A DNA stretch of 64,000 nucleotides from Campylobacteraceae bacterium (GTDB lineage Bacteria; Campylobacterota; Campylobacteria; Campylobacterales; Arcobacteraceae): assembly GCA_013373175.1 (NCBI GenBank), contig JABXII010000007.1, positions 78,528-142,527 of the forward strand. Direction: 5' to 3'. A program made the translations under genes and the position numbers. The notes under the pieces are model-generated. The model saw only the letters and a list, made by a program, of their open reading frames with translations, was not told the DNA's origin and did not search any database. Positions within the stretch are counted from its first letter, which is position 1. Each line of letters starts with the position of its first letter. Below are positions 63,753 through 64,000 of this stretch, piece after piece.

Positions 63753-63852
63753 AAAATAAATAACTATCCTATCAAAGTTTATAGTTAAACAATGGTAAGA
63801 TAAGGGGAAAATAAATTGATGTCTACCAACTTGACGATTTCAAGTTATTAAA

Positions 63853-63929
63853 TGGTGTCAAGAGAGAGACTTGAACTCTCGACCTCCGGCTTATGAGACC
63901 AGCGCTCTAGCCAGCTGAGCTACCTTGAC
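63853..63929 (-). tRNA. tRNA-Met (anticodon CAT), probably elongator
   Basis: Acceptor GTCAAGG with TCTTGAC, D-arm GCTCAGCTGGCTAGAGC, anticodon loop CTCATAA (CAT), T-loop GTTCAAGTC, encoded CCA. It has no initiator hallmarks (its 1-72 pair is G-C and the anticodon stem lacks three G-C pairs). A lysidine-modified tRNA-Ile2 (also CAT) cannot be fully excluded. Confidence 0.85.
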
Positions 63930-63951
63930 ATAAGACATCATTTATTAAAAT

Positions 63952-64000
63952 TGGTTGCGGAAGCTGGATTTGAACCAACGACCTTCGGGTTATGAGCCCG
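63952..64000 (-). tRNA. Initiator tRNA-fMet (anticodon CAT), 5' part outside window
   Basis: Only the 3' part is present. The anticodon stem has GGGCTCATAACCC with three G-C pairs, the mark of initiator tRNA, and the 3' end CCGCAACCA gives A72, expected to mismatch C1. CCA is encoded at 63952-63954. Together these identify fMet. Confidence 0.9.

Noticed and set aside
63853..63929. tRNA-Ile2 with lysidine at CAT
   Set aside because: Possible in principle, but the gene is next to the initiator tRNA-Met and resembles elongator Met; kept as Met with reduced confidence.
1..64000. Prophage, insertion sequence or integrative element
   Set aside because: No integrase, transposase, phage structural gene or att-like flanking repeats found; gene content is ordinary chromosome.

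Overview
The window is AT-rich bacterial chromosome with dense genes on both strands. It most likely comes from a Campylobacterota of the Arcobacter group. Support comes from a fused ResB/CcsA cytochrome c synthase, dimeric all-alpha dUTPase, CmoB, many histidine kinases with the H-box AHQWRQPL, frequent TTG starts, and divergent hemB/ribA followed by rsmG. The tsaE-lptB pair lacks the rpoN gene that follows lptB in Campylobacter and Helicobacter, which fits the reported absence of sigma-54 in Arcobacter. There is no phage, IS element or CRISPR array.

Layout. 1-7.4 kb: the end of a Na/Pi cotransporter gene, then a two-component pair leading into an apparent TonB uptake operon (outer-membrane receptor, polyferredoxin membrane protein, ExbB, ExbD, TonB). 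Four TTAACAA-type repeats at 11-bp period sit in front of the receptor gene. 7.4-17 kb: HAD phosphatase, orphan regulator, CcsBA, CmoB, two tandem GGDEF proteins with a metallo-hydrolase, a DUF455 ferritin-like protein and a solitary formate dehydrogenase cytochrome b. 17-18 kb: a 530-bp gene-poor stretch ending in three exact 31-bp repeats that duplicate the start codon of phnN. 18-31.8 kb: solitary trpB, a giant kinase with three periplasmic binding domains, dnaJ, recR, dut, a kinase/regulator set, gamma-carbonic anhydrase, argG and a soluble PAS chemoreceptor. 31.9-40.7 kb: S4 protein, trpD, tsaE, lptB, a receiver-PAS-GGDEF protein, kdsB with a PAS kinase, and polA. 40.8-45.4 kb: an atypical regulator operon, lgt and a CCG-type Fe-S protein. 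45.5-52.7 kb: purK-purE-argF-hemN, then anaerobic ribonucleotide reductase. 52.7-63.6 kb: another kinase/regulator pair behind hemB, ribA-rsmG and small genes, a BCCT transporter, glyS, a lipoprotein, a kinase and an alpha/beta hydrolase. The window ends in a tRNA cluster (Thr, Met, partial fMet).

Most notable. (1) nrdD appears split: the large 703-aa protein stops after its zinc site, and the glycyl-radical segment (RVMGYHRPV...FNIGKKGE) is encoded by a separate 52-aa gene in another frame with its own Shine-Dalgarno, between nrdD and nrdG. (2) The two-component/TonB/polyferredoxin operon has a visible operator array and a His/Met-rich tail on its Fe-S membrane protein, which suggests reductive metal uptake. 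(3) phnN has tandem 31-bp repeats that create two 9-codon upstream ORFs. (4) Two adjacent GGDEF paralogues have complementary losses of catalytic motif and inhibitory site. (5) Several genes have a TATAAT-like box 5-7 nt before the start codon and no Shine-Dalgarno, suggesting leaderless transcripts.

The window is rich in signalling: six histidine kinases, eight receiver-domain proteins, three GGDEF proteins and one chemoreceptor. The rest is mainly housekeeping metabolism. All functional calls come from motif reading only; no database search was possible.
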